Assembly (NCBI GenBank): GCA_001414345.1
Contig: LLCB01000317.1
Coordinates: 1 to 64,000, forward strand
Source: Hymenoscyphus infarciens
Lineage: Eukaryota; Ascomycota; Leotiomycetes; Helotiales; Helotiaceae
DNA: 64,000 nt
Reading direction: 5' to 3'
Positions 24,426-35,364 of the stretch are shown here, in pieces. A program made the translations under genes and the position numbers. The notes below the pieces were generated by a model, which was not told where the DNA came from, ran no database searches, and saw nothing but the letters and a program-made list of their open reading frames with translations. Each line of letters begins with the position of its first letter. Position 1 is the first letter of the stretch.

Positions 24426-24569
24426 TATATAGACGTTCATATTTAGTATAGAAGAGGGACAGTTTATCCTTTTCTTCTGTACTAGTGCCTAGCATTTATA
24501 TACGTTATCCTGTCTTAAACGCACTCCTATATACCTCTTCGCCAGTAGTGTATATTTCGTGCCGTTACA
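24426..24569 (+). repeat. Gypsy right LTR, second part
   Basis: This continues the LTR from TATATAGACG to the terminal CGTGCCGTTACA. It is the least RIP-mutated piece of this LTR family in the window and allows the original end sequence to be seen. Confidence 0.85.
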
Positions 24570-25663
24570 ACTTCTTTTAGAAATTCGTATAACCTTTCAT
24601 CTCTTCTACTCTATTTTAGAGAAGGCGCTCGCTTTAAGCGACTTGTAGACGCTAATATGTCTTTCTCGATCGCGATTACTTCTTCTTCTTCTTCGTCTTT
24701 TAAACACAAGAATAAGAGGCAGAGACCTAGTAAGGTATATAGTCTATATGTCGTTGAAATATTGAGATAGAAATAACGAGATAGAGTATACGTATAAGTA
24801 AGACTGTCGCTACTCTATTAACTCTCTTTTATTATTAATTATTAAAGAATAAAACTACTAGCTTAATCCGATAGTTACTGTTTCGTACTACTACTATTCT
24901 CTATCTGATTTCTTTAAGCTATAGTTTAAGATAATACGTTTAAGAAATAGTAGAGGCTTCTTTAAATAACTCTTAGAGATCTCTTTTTCTTAGATATAAT
25001 CTTATATAAAGTTCTTTCTTTATAGAAAAACTAGATTAACTAAATGAAATTAAAAGTATATTAGGTTATATAGTACTAGAAACGTCTCTATACTTAGAGT
25101 TATTAGATAAAATTCTTTAGATTATTTTAAGTAAATAAATTAACTAAATAAAGCTAAGAGCGTTTAAGTTTATAAAGTTCTAGATACCTTTTTAGTTATA
25201 AATAGTTAAGTTCTTTTGAAGTTTTATAAGATTAGATATAAATCTAAATAAATCCTTATTTTAAAGATTTTTTTAAAATATTTAGAATAATCAAGTTATA
25301 TAGTTAAAAATTTAAGATTTAAAAATTATCTAATACTAGATTTTAATCTAAAGAATCCTTATTTAATATTTTTTTCAAAATCATTTTAATAAAACTTTCG
25401 AGTTTTTTTGAAGTAACTCTAGACAAGTTATACTAGCTACTAGTGTAAAAGTCTTTATAAAATTCAATTGTTAGAGATTTTTAGAATAATGAAATCAAAG
25501 AAAGATAGTTACTAGATTAGAGGATTTAAAACACTCACGCCTGCTCTTTATATCAAGTTTAAGGTCGTTAGTGAATCTGGCAGAGAGTGGAGTTATCTTA
25601 AGCGAGAAATGCACCGACAAACCAAAAGCGCAAACACAAAGTGAAAGACAATAAGAGAGAAAA

Positions 25664-27598
25664 GTGAATAATAGAACAAGAAAACAAAACACCTATTGGT
25701 CCAGCGAATTGCCTCTGAACTTCCGATCAGGCTCCTGTATCAACCCACTAACCTCAACATGCCCCTCTTTCAAGAAACACCTTCAACAGCTCACCCAACC
25801 CGTCCTGTCCAACTTCTGTCCACTGGACTATACAGCTACCATGTCCATGTGGATTCCAGCACCTTTTCCTACAAAACGCCAGCCACAAGCGCAAAGTCTG
25901 CAGAAACAAGCGATCTATAATATCGCCCGTCTCCCCAACCAAAGCAGTATATTCCCAGATGCGCCCAACACCAAAAACCTACTCAAAGACTACCACGTCT
26001 CCCATCACCGCCGCTATGCCGCCAGATTCCAGTCCTCCCCCTTGAACCCGAATCCGAACAATACATCTGCCAGTCCTGTCATAGATCCAGAGATCGGCGT
26101 ACCTCAACAGATCATCCATTTGGCTAACGCCCATGTCAAGAATCCCTCAGAGACTTTACATCTTCTCTGCGATATTGGGTTGCATAGAGATGTCAACCTC
26201 CGAAAGGGATGGGAGGGCCGCATGGATTTGAAGGATATGAGGAACGCGGAGGCTTTTGCTATGACTGCTGTGGGAGAGGTTCAGGAAGGACTCAATCGGT
26301 GTGACCAGTGCCAACGAGGCGAAGGACCATTTACGGAATGTGTGGTGGTTTCAGGTTGCGAGAAGGGTGCTTGTGGTTGCTGCGTATATGGTTCAGGAGA
26401 TGGAAACCCTAAATGCTCATTGTGGTTCGGGAAAGGCTTTGTGCCAAAGGAGAAGATCGGAAAGGCTAAGGACGACTATGTCATGTTGGATACAACAGCG
26501 ATAGAAGAAGCCATTGAGAGGGGTATGTAAAGCCCATTGCTTTGTGGAATATTTCTTCATTTGCTAACAAAACTAGGTTTTGCACAGAGATTCACTACCG
26601 ACGGGCCCCCTCCTAAGTATCCTCCTGAACTTACAAGGCTGTCCTTGGAGGAGTTCAACGCAAGGGGTGTTGTTCTTCAAAAGGCATTTGATCGCATTGA
26701 AAAAGAGGTTATTGAACGACAGGCACTTGACAAAGTTAATATCAGCAAGTATCGCAAGTTTGACGAAATGACAAATAGACAGCTGCTTTCTACTTGGGAT
26801 GGGCTCTCAAATGAGCTCACGGATTGGAAGAGAGTAATGAGTGCGAAACGTTTGCGTCTTTGGGATGGGTGGTATCAAGAGGAAATGGAGGAAGCGAAAG
26901 AGGGAGAGGCAAGAAACACCAAAGAAGTGACTAGAAAGGAGGATAATGCAGAGAATTCAGAGGCTAAAGAAGGAACAACGGTGCATACCAAGGAAGAAGA
27001 GACCAAGGCCATAAAAAATATCCTAAGCTGGCTCACAAAATGCACTGAGCAGCAGGCGAAAGCAGAATCAATGGGGGCTACGACGGAAGAGACGACAGAT
27101 GCTGGAACACAAGTACAGCAGCCCCTTTTGGAAAGCGTCGAAATTGAAACTGGTCACCTTGGGAATAGCCAAGATATCACTGAAGTCGAATTAACGGAAG
27201 TTGAGTTTGGCGAAACAGCTGGCACGAAAGATGGCATGCAAGAAAGCCAAACTACTACAGGACTCGGCATAACAATGAACGAAGAGAATCCACATGGGTA
27301 TCGGCAACAGGGGGATCAACAGCAACAGAGTACAGAAACTAGCCCACTTCTCACCCGACACGATGACCAATTGATCTCGGAGTATGCACTTCAGCAAACG
27401 AGTACGGAAACCAGCCAATCTGTCGCCGAATTTAATGAGCCCTTGATGTCGGAGGATGGACTTCAACCTCTATTTGAACAGCAGTTGAAGGAAACCCAAC
27501 AAGCAGGAAAAAGAAACAAAACCCCTCCCGATGACGATGACGACGAGACCTTCACCGAACCTAGGCAATCGAAGAAAATCAAAAGCTCGGCGGAATAG
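25664..27598 (+). CDS. DUF3716-domain fungal protein
   Basis: Exons 25664-26522 and 26577-27598 join in phase 1 across a 54-bp intron (GTATGT, TTTGCTAACA, CTAG) to give 626 residues. The Cys-rich core is C213-X2-C216-X9-C226-X5-C232-X4-C237, CC at 239-240 and C251, with RGEGPF and ECVVV between, which is the pattern of DUF3716, a fungal domain of unknown function thought to bind metal. The second half (from about 290) is low-complexity, Glu/Gln/Thr-rich, with two copies of a STETS..L motif at about 540 and 570, and ends with an acidic run and a basic KKIK. The 5' exon lies only about 160 bp from AT block 2. The start could be the later in-frame ATG at 25838. Role unknown; nuclear location is inferred from the tail. 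Confidence 0.75.
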
Positions 27599-27971
27599 AT
27601 ATTGTAGAAGGAAGGAGGGGAATTGCTCTATTATATGAAACAGTATAGAAGAACGGGTAGTGTGTTTTTGCACCGAGTATTGGCGGGTATGATAAATCAT
27701 AGATTCGGGTGGATGATTTCAACTCATTACACTGAAGTGGGATCAAGAGCAATTTGAAGGGCATGACTGGACCGAGAGTATCAGACCGGCAAGAAATTTC
27801 ATCGCGTGTTTTGTGTGAGATCGTAATTTAGTATTTTTCATGTATCATCATGTATTTTCATTTCCCTTTGTCATTTCCATTTCCCGCCCCTCAAGGCAGC
27901 CAAAGACCCCCATGTTCCTCACCCATCCCCACCAGCCCTTACCGCACGTAACCATTTCCCATGATCCCCGT
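27599..27971. other. Convergent 3' intergenic region
   Basis: This is 373 bp between the stop codons of the DUF3716 gene (+) and glutamate decarboxylase (-). It holds the two 3' UTRs; no gene or distinct terminator is visible. Confidence 0.5.
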
Positions 27972-29727
27972 TCAACAAGGCGCGTGGGTCTTCCCCTCCT
28001 TCCCCTGCAAACTATGTTTCTCATTCTTATAATGCTGAGTCCCATGTTCCTTCCGTCCCTTCGAGGAATTGACAGCATGTTTCCAAATAAACAAGTTATG
28101 CTTCTTGATATCCTCCCGATCCATCGCATCCAAAACACCAACGCAGAGCTTGATATCCTCAAGCAACTGATCACATCTCGATTTGCTGAAATCCTCTCGG
28201 ACTACCACGCGCAACATCTTGAGATCTTTGGTGTGAGGTGCCATTGTGTAGGCGGGGACGATCCAGGATCGTTGACGAAGTTGGTGGGCGAGTGCGAATT
28301 CGTCGTAGTGCTTCTTTGAAGCCGGGTCGAGGCGGAAGGCTACGAGGGGGAGACCGCGGCCGTTGGTTTCGGACATGACTATGAAACCTAGTTGGGAGAG
28401 GGAGGATGAGAGGTAGTCAGCTGTTCGGGTGAGGTTGGACATGATGGCACGGTAACCGTGTTTTCCGAGGCGGATTAGTTGGTAGTATTGTCCGATGACT
28501 TGGGAGGCTCCCTGTTAAACAAGTTAATATGAGTTCAACTGAGGAAAGTGTGGTTTGAATACCTTGGAGAAATTGAGTGTGAAAGAAGCTTGATCAGCAC
28601 CAAGGTAGTTGATGTTGAAGACCAATTCTTTGGGGAGATACTCCGGTGCTCTCCAGACGATCCATCCCACACCTGGGTATACGAGACCATATCTGTTTTG
28701 GAGTCAGCAACCAACCCTCTTGAGATTCGATAAGAAGCCTTACTTATGACCAGAAGTATTAATCGAAATCACCTTCTCAAGTCTAAAATCCCACTCGAGA
28801 TCCGGAACCACAAAAGGCGCCACGAACCCACCACTAGCAGCATCAATATGAATAACCGTATCAATCTTCCGCTCGATAAGCAAATCATTGACCGCCTTAG
28901 CGTCCTCATACTCTCCCGTATACGTGGTTCCAAGAATAACACAAATACCAATTGTATTCTCATCCACCAATTCCACCGTCTCGACCGGATCAATCACAAA
29001 TCGTTCTGGTGTGCAGTAGACGTATTTCTCCTCGACCTCGAAGTATCTGGCCGCCTTCTCCCAACAGACTTGGACTGCGGAGGACATGACCATGTTTGGT
29101 TTATCGTATGGTTTCCCAGCTGCCTTACGGGCGTTTTGCCATCTCTTCTTCATTGCCAGAACTGCCAACATAATGGCTTCTGATGACCCGACTGTGCTTG
29201 TACCGACCGAGGCGGACTCATTGTCACCGACAGGTGCGTTGAAGAGACGGCCGATCATGGAGACGCATCGATTTTGGATATCGGCCGATTGGGGGTACTC
29301 CTCGTAATCGATAAAATTCTTCGAGAAAGACTCGGTCTATATTCCCTTGTCAGCAATTCCCACCCATCGAGAATACCTTCTAACTCACCATCAAATCCTC
29401 AACCTCCTTCTCCATATACGTCGTAACAAAAGACGCCAAACTACACCCAATCAGCACTTTCCCCTTCTTCCGCTCTCAAGAATATACATACTTGAGCATC
29501 GGGTTCCCATCCAGCGATAAATCATCCTTAATCATCCGATACGCAACCTCCTTAGGCATCTCGCCCTCGGGCATCTCATGTTTTGGCAGATCCTCTGAAG
29601 CGAACTTGGAACCGTAAACACTAGTAGTGAATTGACCACTACCCTCTGCAATGTCCAGCTTCTCCATTCCCTCGACGAGGGGCTGGTTGATCGCCTCATC
29701 GTTGGGAATTGTTGCGAGGTGAACCAT
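27972..29727 (-). CDS. Glutamate decarboxylase (PLP-dependent)
   Basis: Exons (reverse): 29727-29492, 29440-29389, 29336-28744, 28692-28563, 28511-27972, all joined in frame by introns of 51-52 bp to give 516 residues, the usual length for fungal GAD. The enzyme converts glutamate to GABA and CO2 in the cytosol. Clear marks: [22 protein letters not shown] near the N-terminus (shown as VYGSKFASE...), [12 protein letters not shown] for the pyridine-ring aspartate, and INTSGHKYGLVYPG with Lys294 as the Schiff-base lysine. The C-terminus (basic, HAPC end) has no obvious calmodulin-binding Trp motif as in plants. I chose the start MVHLATIP because it fits the family; the frame stays open for 72 codons upstream to an ATG at 29943. 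Core metabolism gene with normal codon use. Confidence 0.95.
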
Positions 29728-29943
29728 GTTTGCGGTGTCGTAGTGGGGTAACGTTGTAGAATTGAAAGGTTGTTGCTCGTCCTTGCGAGTTTGAGAGGTT
29801 GAGAGTTTGAGAGAAAGAGGATTGAGGATTAAGGAAGAGAAGAGAAGCGAAGCGAAGCGGTGAAGCGAAGACTTCACGTTTAAAAAGGACGGAGCGAGGG
29901 GGGTGTGAATAAGAGAGGCCCAGATCGAGGGGTTTTTATTCAA

Positions 29944-30759
29944 CCTACATCATGCAGACACCTCAGCTCAACAGCGGGGTTAATGCACGCATATCAAGTC
30001 TGTACCAATCCTGCCGAACCAGGATGCGAGCTGTTTCAACCTTGGCACAAAAGCTTAGCAGCTCTCCATTTAATGCCAAGCCCTTAAATTTTGATTCGCT
30101 ACCACTCCTGAACTCCTTCCGGGTTGTGGGTTTGAGGTTGGCTGGCGCACTTCAATTCGTCGTTGATTCCAAGCTACCCAAACCGCCAACGTCATCACAG
30201 CCCGTTGAAGGTGAATAAAGCGGTTATATATAGTAATGTGGGCGATTCAATTGACAAGAAGAGGGACTCGATGACTGCTTCAACATCTGCGGGAACAACC
30301 CAAGGTACAGAGTACAGTCACGTCGGTGTTACTGCATACAACGGAGTGGGATTGGGTTGCCCACATATCCGGACATGAAGTAAGAAGACGCACGCCAAAC
30401 TGAGAATAAAGTATATATGCCATCGAATTGAAACTTTTAAATGCGTTCGATTATAGACCTCTGAGATGTGTATAGAAGTATCCCAACGTCTATTCATTGT
30501 AGGCAGCACCAGAACCTATTATTACAAACGCCCGAAGCGAGTCCGCTCTCTTGTACAACCGGTGAACGTCTATGCGCTAGAAGTAGTTTGAGAAGAGGAG
30601 AAATCAGCCCAAACGATGCATGCCAAAAAATTCCGAAAGAAATGCACCCCGTATCCATCCCATGTTTCATTAAGACTGTGCAAGCAGAAAAGCCCACCAG
30701 CCTTTCAAAACACCCCGTTTGATGGTCTATATCCCGTTTTTGAACAATTCTATCGTCGT
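29944..30759. other. Intergenic between GAD and phosphate carrier
   Basis: This 816-bp stretch contains the GAD promoter and the 3' UTR of the phosphate carrier, both on the minus strand. Small ORFs here show no domain. No RNA gene was recognised. Confidence 0.5.
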
Positions 30760-31948
30760 TCATGCAGCAATCTCAACACCACCAACAGCTCCCAAAGCCT
30801 TCTTAACATCACCATAGATGGCAAATTGACCAGCGGTCAAAGTACCAACCATGAAGAGACGGGCAGGGAGACCAGTGAAGGCACCCTTGACTCCGAGCTC
30901 ACCAGCAATCTTGATCAAACGGCTGGTTGTTCCCTCTCCTGGAGCACCCTTGGTCTTGTTGATCTTGCTCAACATGGTGTCGGCTGGTTGAGAGATGACA
31001 GCGGCGGCCAAACCAGCAACGAGACCGGAACCAAGGTTGATGGTAGTTTGGAGACCGTTGGAGGCAGTGGATTTATCGACGGACTTGTAGATGAGCTCGG
31101 AGACCTTCTCGTAGACGACGAACTTGGCCATGGTGTATGGAACCCTAGATATATGGTTAGTCCTGGAAAAATGGGAGATGAATTCTACCAGACAAAACTT
31201 ACTGCTTGAACAAGATAGGACCAAATCCGGCGTAGAAAGCGCCGATTCCCTCACTTCTGAACATCTTTCCGAAGCCTCCAATGAGACCATTGGCGTATGT
31301 TGGGTCGGAAACGAGACGGATACGGGTGGCCTCGAGAGGGCACAAGGCAATATCGGCGAAGAACTCGGCGGCGGCGGCAGATGCCAAGTAAACGGCAGTT
31401 CTGTTCTTCTGGGCGGTCTCATAGCCGAGAACGTTGATGGATTGTTGCTTGAATAGTTCGTAACCTCCGAATTTGAAAGCACCTTGGAGGAAATAACCAG
31501 CAGCAGTTGGACCAAAACCGGTCAAAAGCGCACCGGCACCCTCCTTAGCAATAACCTGTCGGAAACCTCCAATCAAACCCTTGTTGTATGTGGCTGGGTC
31601 AAGTTGTATTCTGGTCTTGACGCTGTAGGAATCAATTGTTAGCGTGTGTGTGCTCTACATTCTGCGATGCGATGATGCTCTCGCGCCAAGACGGTTGGTT
31701 CCAGATACACCACCACCTGGCCTGACTTCCTTCGCGAGCGCAAAGATGGTAGAGGGCAGGAAAGAGGGCGCAACTTACACATCGACGGGTGTGAGGGCGC
31801 CGTGGGTGATGGAACAGCAGAGGGCACCGGCAACAGCGAATCTGGAGTAGAGCTGGACTCCGGAGAGCTTCTCTGGCGTGGCCGCGGCCAAGTTTTGGAC
31901 AACGGCATCAACTTTCGTCGAGCCGGTTGCTGGTACTGATGGAGCCAT
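30760..31948 (-). CDS. mir1: Mitochondrial phosphate carrier
   Basis: Exons (reverse): 31948-31779, 31622-31203, 31144-30760, giving 324 residues in frame; introns are 156 and 58 bp. It belongs to the mitochondrial carrier family (SLC25): three repeats with PxD/E signatures [20 protein letters not shown] and [10 protein letters not shown], six helices, and the phosphate-carrier hallmarks [12 protein letters not shown] and [13 protein letters not shown]. It imports phosphate with protons into the mitochondrial matrix for ATP synthesis and resembles yeast Mir1 more than Pic2. The N-terminus ([12 protein letters not shown]) is short, without a cleaved presequence. The first intron falls in the middle of PVDVV, the usual place. 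Highly conserved and fully intact. Confidence 0.95.
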
Positions 31949-32896
31949 CGTGGGATATGTCTGTTTCGCAAGGAATGGGAGTATTAGGGAGAGGGAGTGG
32001 AGGAGTGGAGATGGTGTTCTGGGACAATTCTGGAGGCTCAATGGATGGGAATGAATGGTATGAGGGAGGAAGAGTTGGAAAGCAGAGCAGCCAGCGACTC
32101 TCAATTGAAATCACAAAATTTATCTGGCGCTAACCACCTCGCTTTCGGAAGGTTTCGGGGCTGGAAATCCCTCGCACGGCCGGAAATCGCGCGGACCGCA
32201 CACGTGCCAATGAGAGCTCGCAGATAGGTGGGCTAGACCCACTCCAACCTCCCCGGCCAGAAGTCGGCCTCAGAACGCCGCAAGGCCGAGGTTGAAAGGG
32301 TAGTTGACTATCATCAACAGCCAGCGGAGCGTCGCAATACATCACAGCTTTGGAAATAATCGCTGTTGTCTTATCTTCTTCGTACCGAAAGATCACCATA
32401 AGTTGTTCATCTCGGATATTGCAAGTGGAAATCTTCCGGTTTGCCGAACGTGGAAGATGTTGTTTTTTCTTCTTCGCCGTTTATCCTTGCGGACATGATT
32501 TTGACGCTGCATTGCTTTGGCGAAAAAGAGAACTTCCTAAGTAGCAGATAAAAAAATATACTCCTCATTCCGATGAAGTACTGCAAGGCTCAGTCTCCCA
32601 TGCCGCCCTATGCGACGAATTGCAAGGCTGCTTTCTTTTTCCGAATCCCTTCAGCTCTGGTCCAAGTATCATCTGACAAGAACCTTGAAATCTTGAGAAT
32701 TTCCCCTAAATTCCCAAGTACATCTCTTCTTTCAACTTCTAGTTACTAATATTAGATTGTCAACTTTTGGGGGTTGAATATGGAGGAAAGTTCGCTACAC
32801 GACACATTACGATAGCAGATTATCAGTATCTCTTCGAGGAAGATTTCGACAAAAATATAAAAAAGTGGCACTTTCGAAGATGGCAACCCCCGCAAA
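31949..32896. promoter_or_regulatory. Upstream region of the phosphate carrier
   Basis: About 950 bp of GC-normal sequence. The first 200 bp upstream of the carrier ATG is purine/pyrimidine-biased (GGGAGAGGGAG-type on the + strand), typical of fungal 5' UTR or promoter DNA. CACGTG lies near 32201. No gene is recognised; short ORFs on both strands look random. Confidence 0.45.
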
Positions 32897-33122
32897 ATGG
32901 ACCAAAGCGACACTCGTCATCTTGAAGAAGCCATTCACGAGAGCCTCGCTATACCTACAGCTACCCCATCCATGGACTATTGATTAAACATCTCACTGTG
33001 AGTTCCTTGTAGTCATTCTGTTGTACCCCGCTGATTTTTAAAAAAATATCAGTCGCCTGTCAAACTCGAGGAAATTCGCTTAACGGCCGAAGAGATCGAT
33101 GAAGAGATATCTAGACGGGAAA
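32897..33122 (+). pseudogene. Gene relic cut by AT block 3
   Basis: From ATG 32897 a short frame reads MDQSDTRHLEEAIHESLAIP and ends at a TGA (32981). After a good-looking intron (32998-33052, GTGAGT..TATCAG) an open frame reads SPVKLEEIRLTAEEIDEEIS up to the inverted repeat at 33123, where composition changes to RIP type. The charged helical sequences look like real coding DNA, but the stop in the first exon and the lack of any continuation suggest a gene fragment interrupted by the insertion. Family unknown. Confidence 0.35.
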
Positions 33123-34477
33123 CGCTATTCTGTCCCAACGCTAGCATAGGTACCATGCTAGCGTATAAAATTAGCAAAATTTCAACATATTCACTCTTGC
33201 TAGAAAACAATCGCTACCACCTTTCTAAAAAGGACTAGTTCTACCTAAAAAAGTGAATTTATACTAAGAGACTATAGATATATAAAATTAGTTAAAAAGA
33301 GTAAATAAAGGTTATAATAATAATAAATTAATAAACTATATATAATCGAATAAAGCGCTTAAAAAGTTAATTCAAAGCTTAAAAAGCTTAAATCTAAGGA
33401 CTTTTCTTAATTATATACTAATTACCTAATTAGGCTAGCGCTTTCTCTTTACTTTTACACTAGGTATAGGTCCTTCTAGTATACTCTTCTACTAATTCTT
33501 ATAAAACGCTATACTAAGGTCTTTAGTAATCTACTTATCGACTTCTGTCTATTACTCTATATTATCTAGTATCTAATTTAGTTATATTCTATTAATTAAT
33601 ATACTATAATATATACTTTAAGAAGGTAAAAGAGTAGTAGTAGTAGTATTAAAGGCGTTAAATTAAGAGGTTAAATCAATATCTATTCTAGAGTAGTAGA
33701 GGTTAGATTAAAAAAAGCTATTCTAACTTTTATAAGTAGTACTTATATATTATAATTACTAAGTATCTTATATAATAAGTATATTAAATTCTATAGTAAT
33801 CTCTTATTACTTTTCTATAATCTAATTCTCTAGCTTCTTATATTTAATTATATTCTAAAATTATTTAAATTCGTTAACGCTTTTTAATAGTAATAGTTTC
33901 GTTTATATCTCTAGTATACCTCGCTTTTAGTAGAAGTTCTTAATTATATACTCTCTATTCTTAATCTAAAAGACTACTTTCTCTACCTTCTACTAACTAT
34001 TTTAGTATATATGTATTTAAGAGTTTTTAGATATAATATACTCTTTAAGAGGATTATTAAGTTATACTTATTAAAGGCGTTAGAATATTATATATCTCTT
34101 AGTATCTTAGAAAGCGCTTAAGTACTTATATTAATCGAGTTACTATTGTCGATCTTATATATTAAGCTTAAGAAGAAGGATATATTATTTAAGTATATAC
34201 TAGTAAGACAACTCCTATATATAAAAGCTCTTATAATTATACTCGCTATTAGTATTAAGAGTATAGCTCTTATATAATAATTATTAAGCTTCTATAAATA
34301 AACCCTTAGTAGCTTTATAATATACCTCCTCTACGTCTACTAAGTTACTTATTAAGATATCTTATACTAATTATAAGAATAGTTCTAGCTAAGAATATTA
34401 ATCTACAAATACGTTAACTTTATTATTAAGATTATATATAGCCTTTTCGTTCTTATTTACTTAATCGTTAGCGCCTT

Positions 34478-35357
34478 TGTGACGTATTTTTAGGTTAAAA
34501 ACGCTCTAAGGAGCTTGAATTTAGAAGGTGAAAACTCTGCTATATATATAGAGAAAAGAGGTCATATGAGACCTCTCTTTTTCCGTGACACACCTCTTAG
34601 GTCTAGGAAAACGACAGCTTCCTAGGCCTATAAACTCAAACCAGATTATAAAAGAACCTCTTAACTACATCGCCCTCTATTCCTGCTATAGAGAAAACCT
34701 ATAAAGCTATACATATTGCTTCAAACTCCTGAACAGCGATTCCGTAGCATTCAAGAGTAAAGTCCCACTCCCAGATCCTGTCCAACTTCCTCTCTTATAC
34801 TCTGGCACGTTATTGGCTCTGGCTTTGGTGAAGACAGCGGGTAGCGTTCGTAAGATGTGGTAGCTCGTAGTTAGCGTTGTATTTGTGTGCCAGCTTCGTA
34901 GAGTACTGGGCTTCCGGATCGTAATGCCTACTCGTAGTAGGGCTTTCGCCATATTCGAAGTTAAGAGAGTCCCGTGGGAGAGTCCCGTCCACGCTTGTTA
35001 GGAGAGTCCTTGTTCGCGCTCGTTAAGAAAGTCTCGTATTCGAAGTGAGGAGAGCCGTACTCGTAGTAGAGCTTCCGAATACTCGTCGAACGTAAGCATC
35101 GAGGGGTTAGTTACACTGGCTAACAGCGGAGAGCGTTCTAAATACGTTGTAATACGTTGAATGCGTAAGCAGAAGATAAAGAAGTTATAGAGTACACTAT
35201 AAGTGTAAATATAATACACTATATGTGCAAACCGGGCTTATAACTGTAACGTATTTTTGAGTTGAAAACGCTCTGAGGAGCTTAAATTTAGAAGGTGAAA
35301 ACTCTGCTATATATACAGGGAAAAGGGGTCACGTGAGACCCCTCTTTTTCTGTAACA
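34478..35357. mobile_element. TRIM-type miniature LTR element, complete
   Basis: Direct repeats of exactly 113 bp at 34478-34590 and 35245-35357 run TGTGACG...GTGACA and TGTAACG...GTAACA, and are flanked by GCCTT on both sides (34473-34477 and 35358-35362), a perfect 5-bp target duplication. The 654-bp interior has no pol or gag motif; it is GC-richer than its surroundings and repeats short units such as ACTCGTAGTAG and GAGAGTCC. Total 880 bp. The element is clearly less RIP-mutated than the block it sits in, so it is either young or too short to trigger RIP. Confidence 0.88.
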
Positions 35358-35364
35358 GCCTTCC

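Larger units (their letters stand above)
14523..24569 (+). mobile_element. Ty3/Gypsy retrotransposon, RIP-inactivated, with nested insert
   Basis: Left LTR 14523-14962 (440 bp); right LTR 22014-22313 plus 24426-24569 (444 bp), split by the inner element. LTR ends are RIP forms of TGTAACGGCACG...CGTGCCGTTACA, the unmutated right end being kept at 24558-24569. Translation on the + strand shows pol in the Gypsy order. Reverse transcriptase is at about 17770-18420 (LFIKKANSKKL, YINYKKLN; the catalytic YLDD reads YLNN at about 18190). RNase H is at about 18590-18850 (YNKELSTIIEAFKK). Integrase is at about 19320-19880 (VFINQLRKDL for the usual VVDRLSKMAH). Stops are frequent throughout, so it is dead. 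Gag should lie at about 15400-16950 but is unreadable. The flanking five-base sequences differ (ATTAC, ACTTC). Confidence 0.88.
14036..25500. other. AT-rich RIP-mutated block 2
   Basis: CpA/TpG-poor, TpA-rich sequence made up mostly of one Ty3/Gypsy element (14523-24569) with a nested element (22315-24425). The remainder, 24570-25490, is AT-rich and of unknown origin; its first 200 bp (to about 24770) are less mutated and include a TTC/TTCTT-rich run, but I recognise no gene in it. Confidence 0.9.

Noticed and set aside
28746..29183. 145-codon plus-strand ORF
   Set aside because: Antisense shadow of glutamate decarboxylase exon 3.
30616..31209. 197-codon plus-strand ORF
   Set aside because: Antisense to the third exon of the mitochondrial phosphate carrier, which is certain.
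34707..34992. 60-81-codon minus-strand ORFs in the TRIM interior
   Set aside because: They lie in short repeated units; no gag or pol features.
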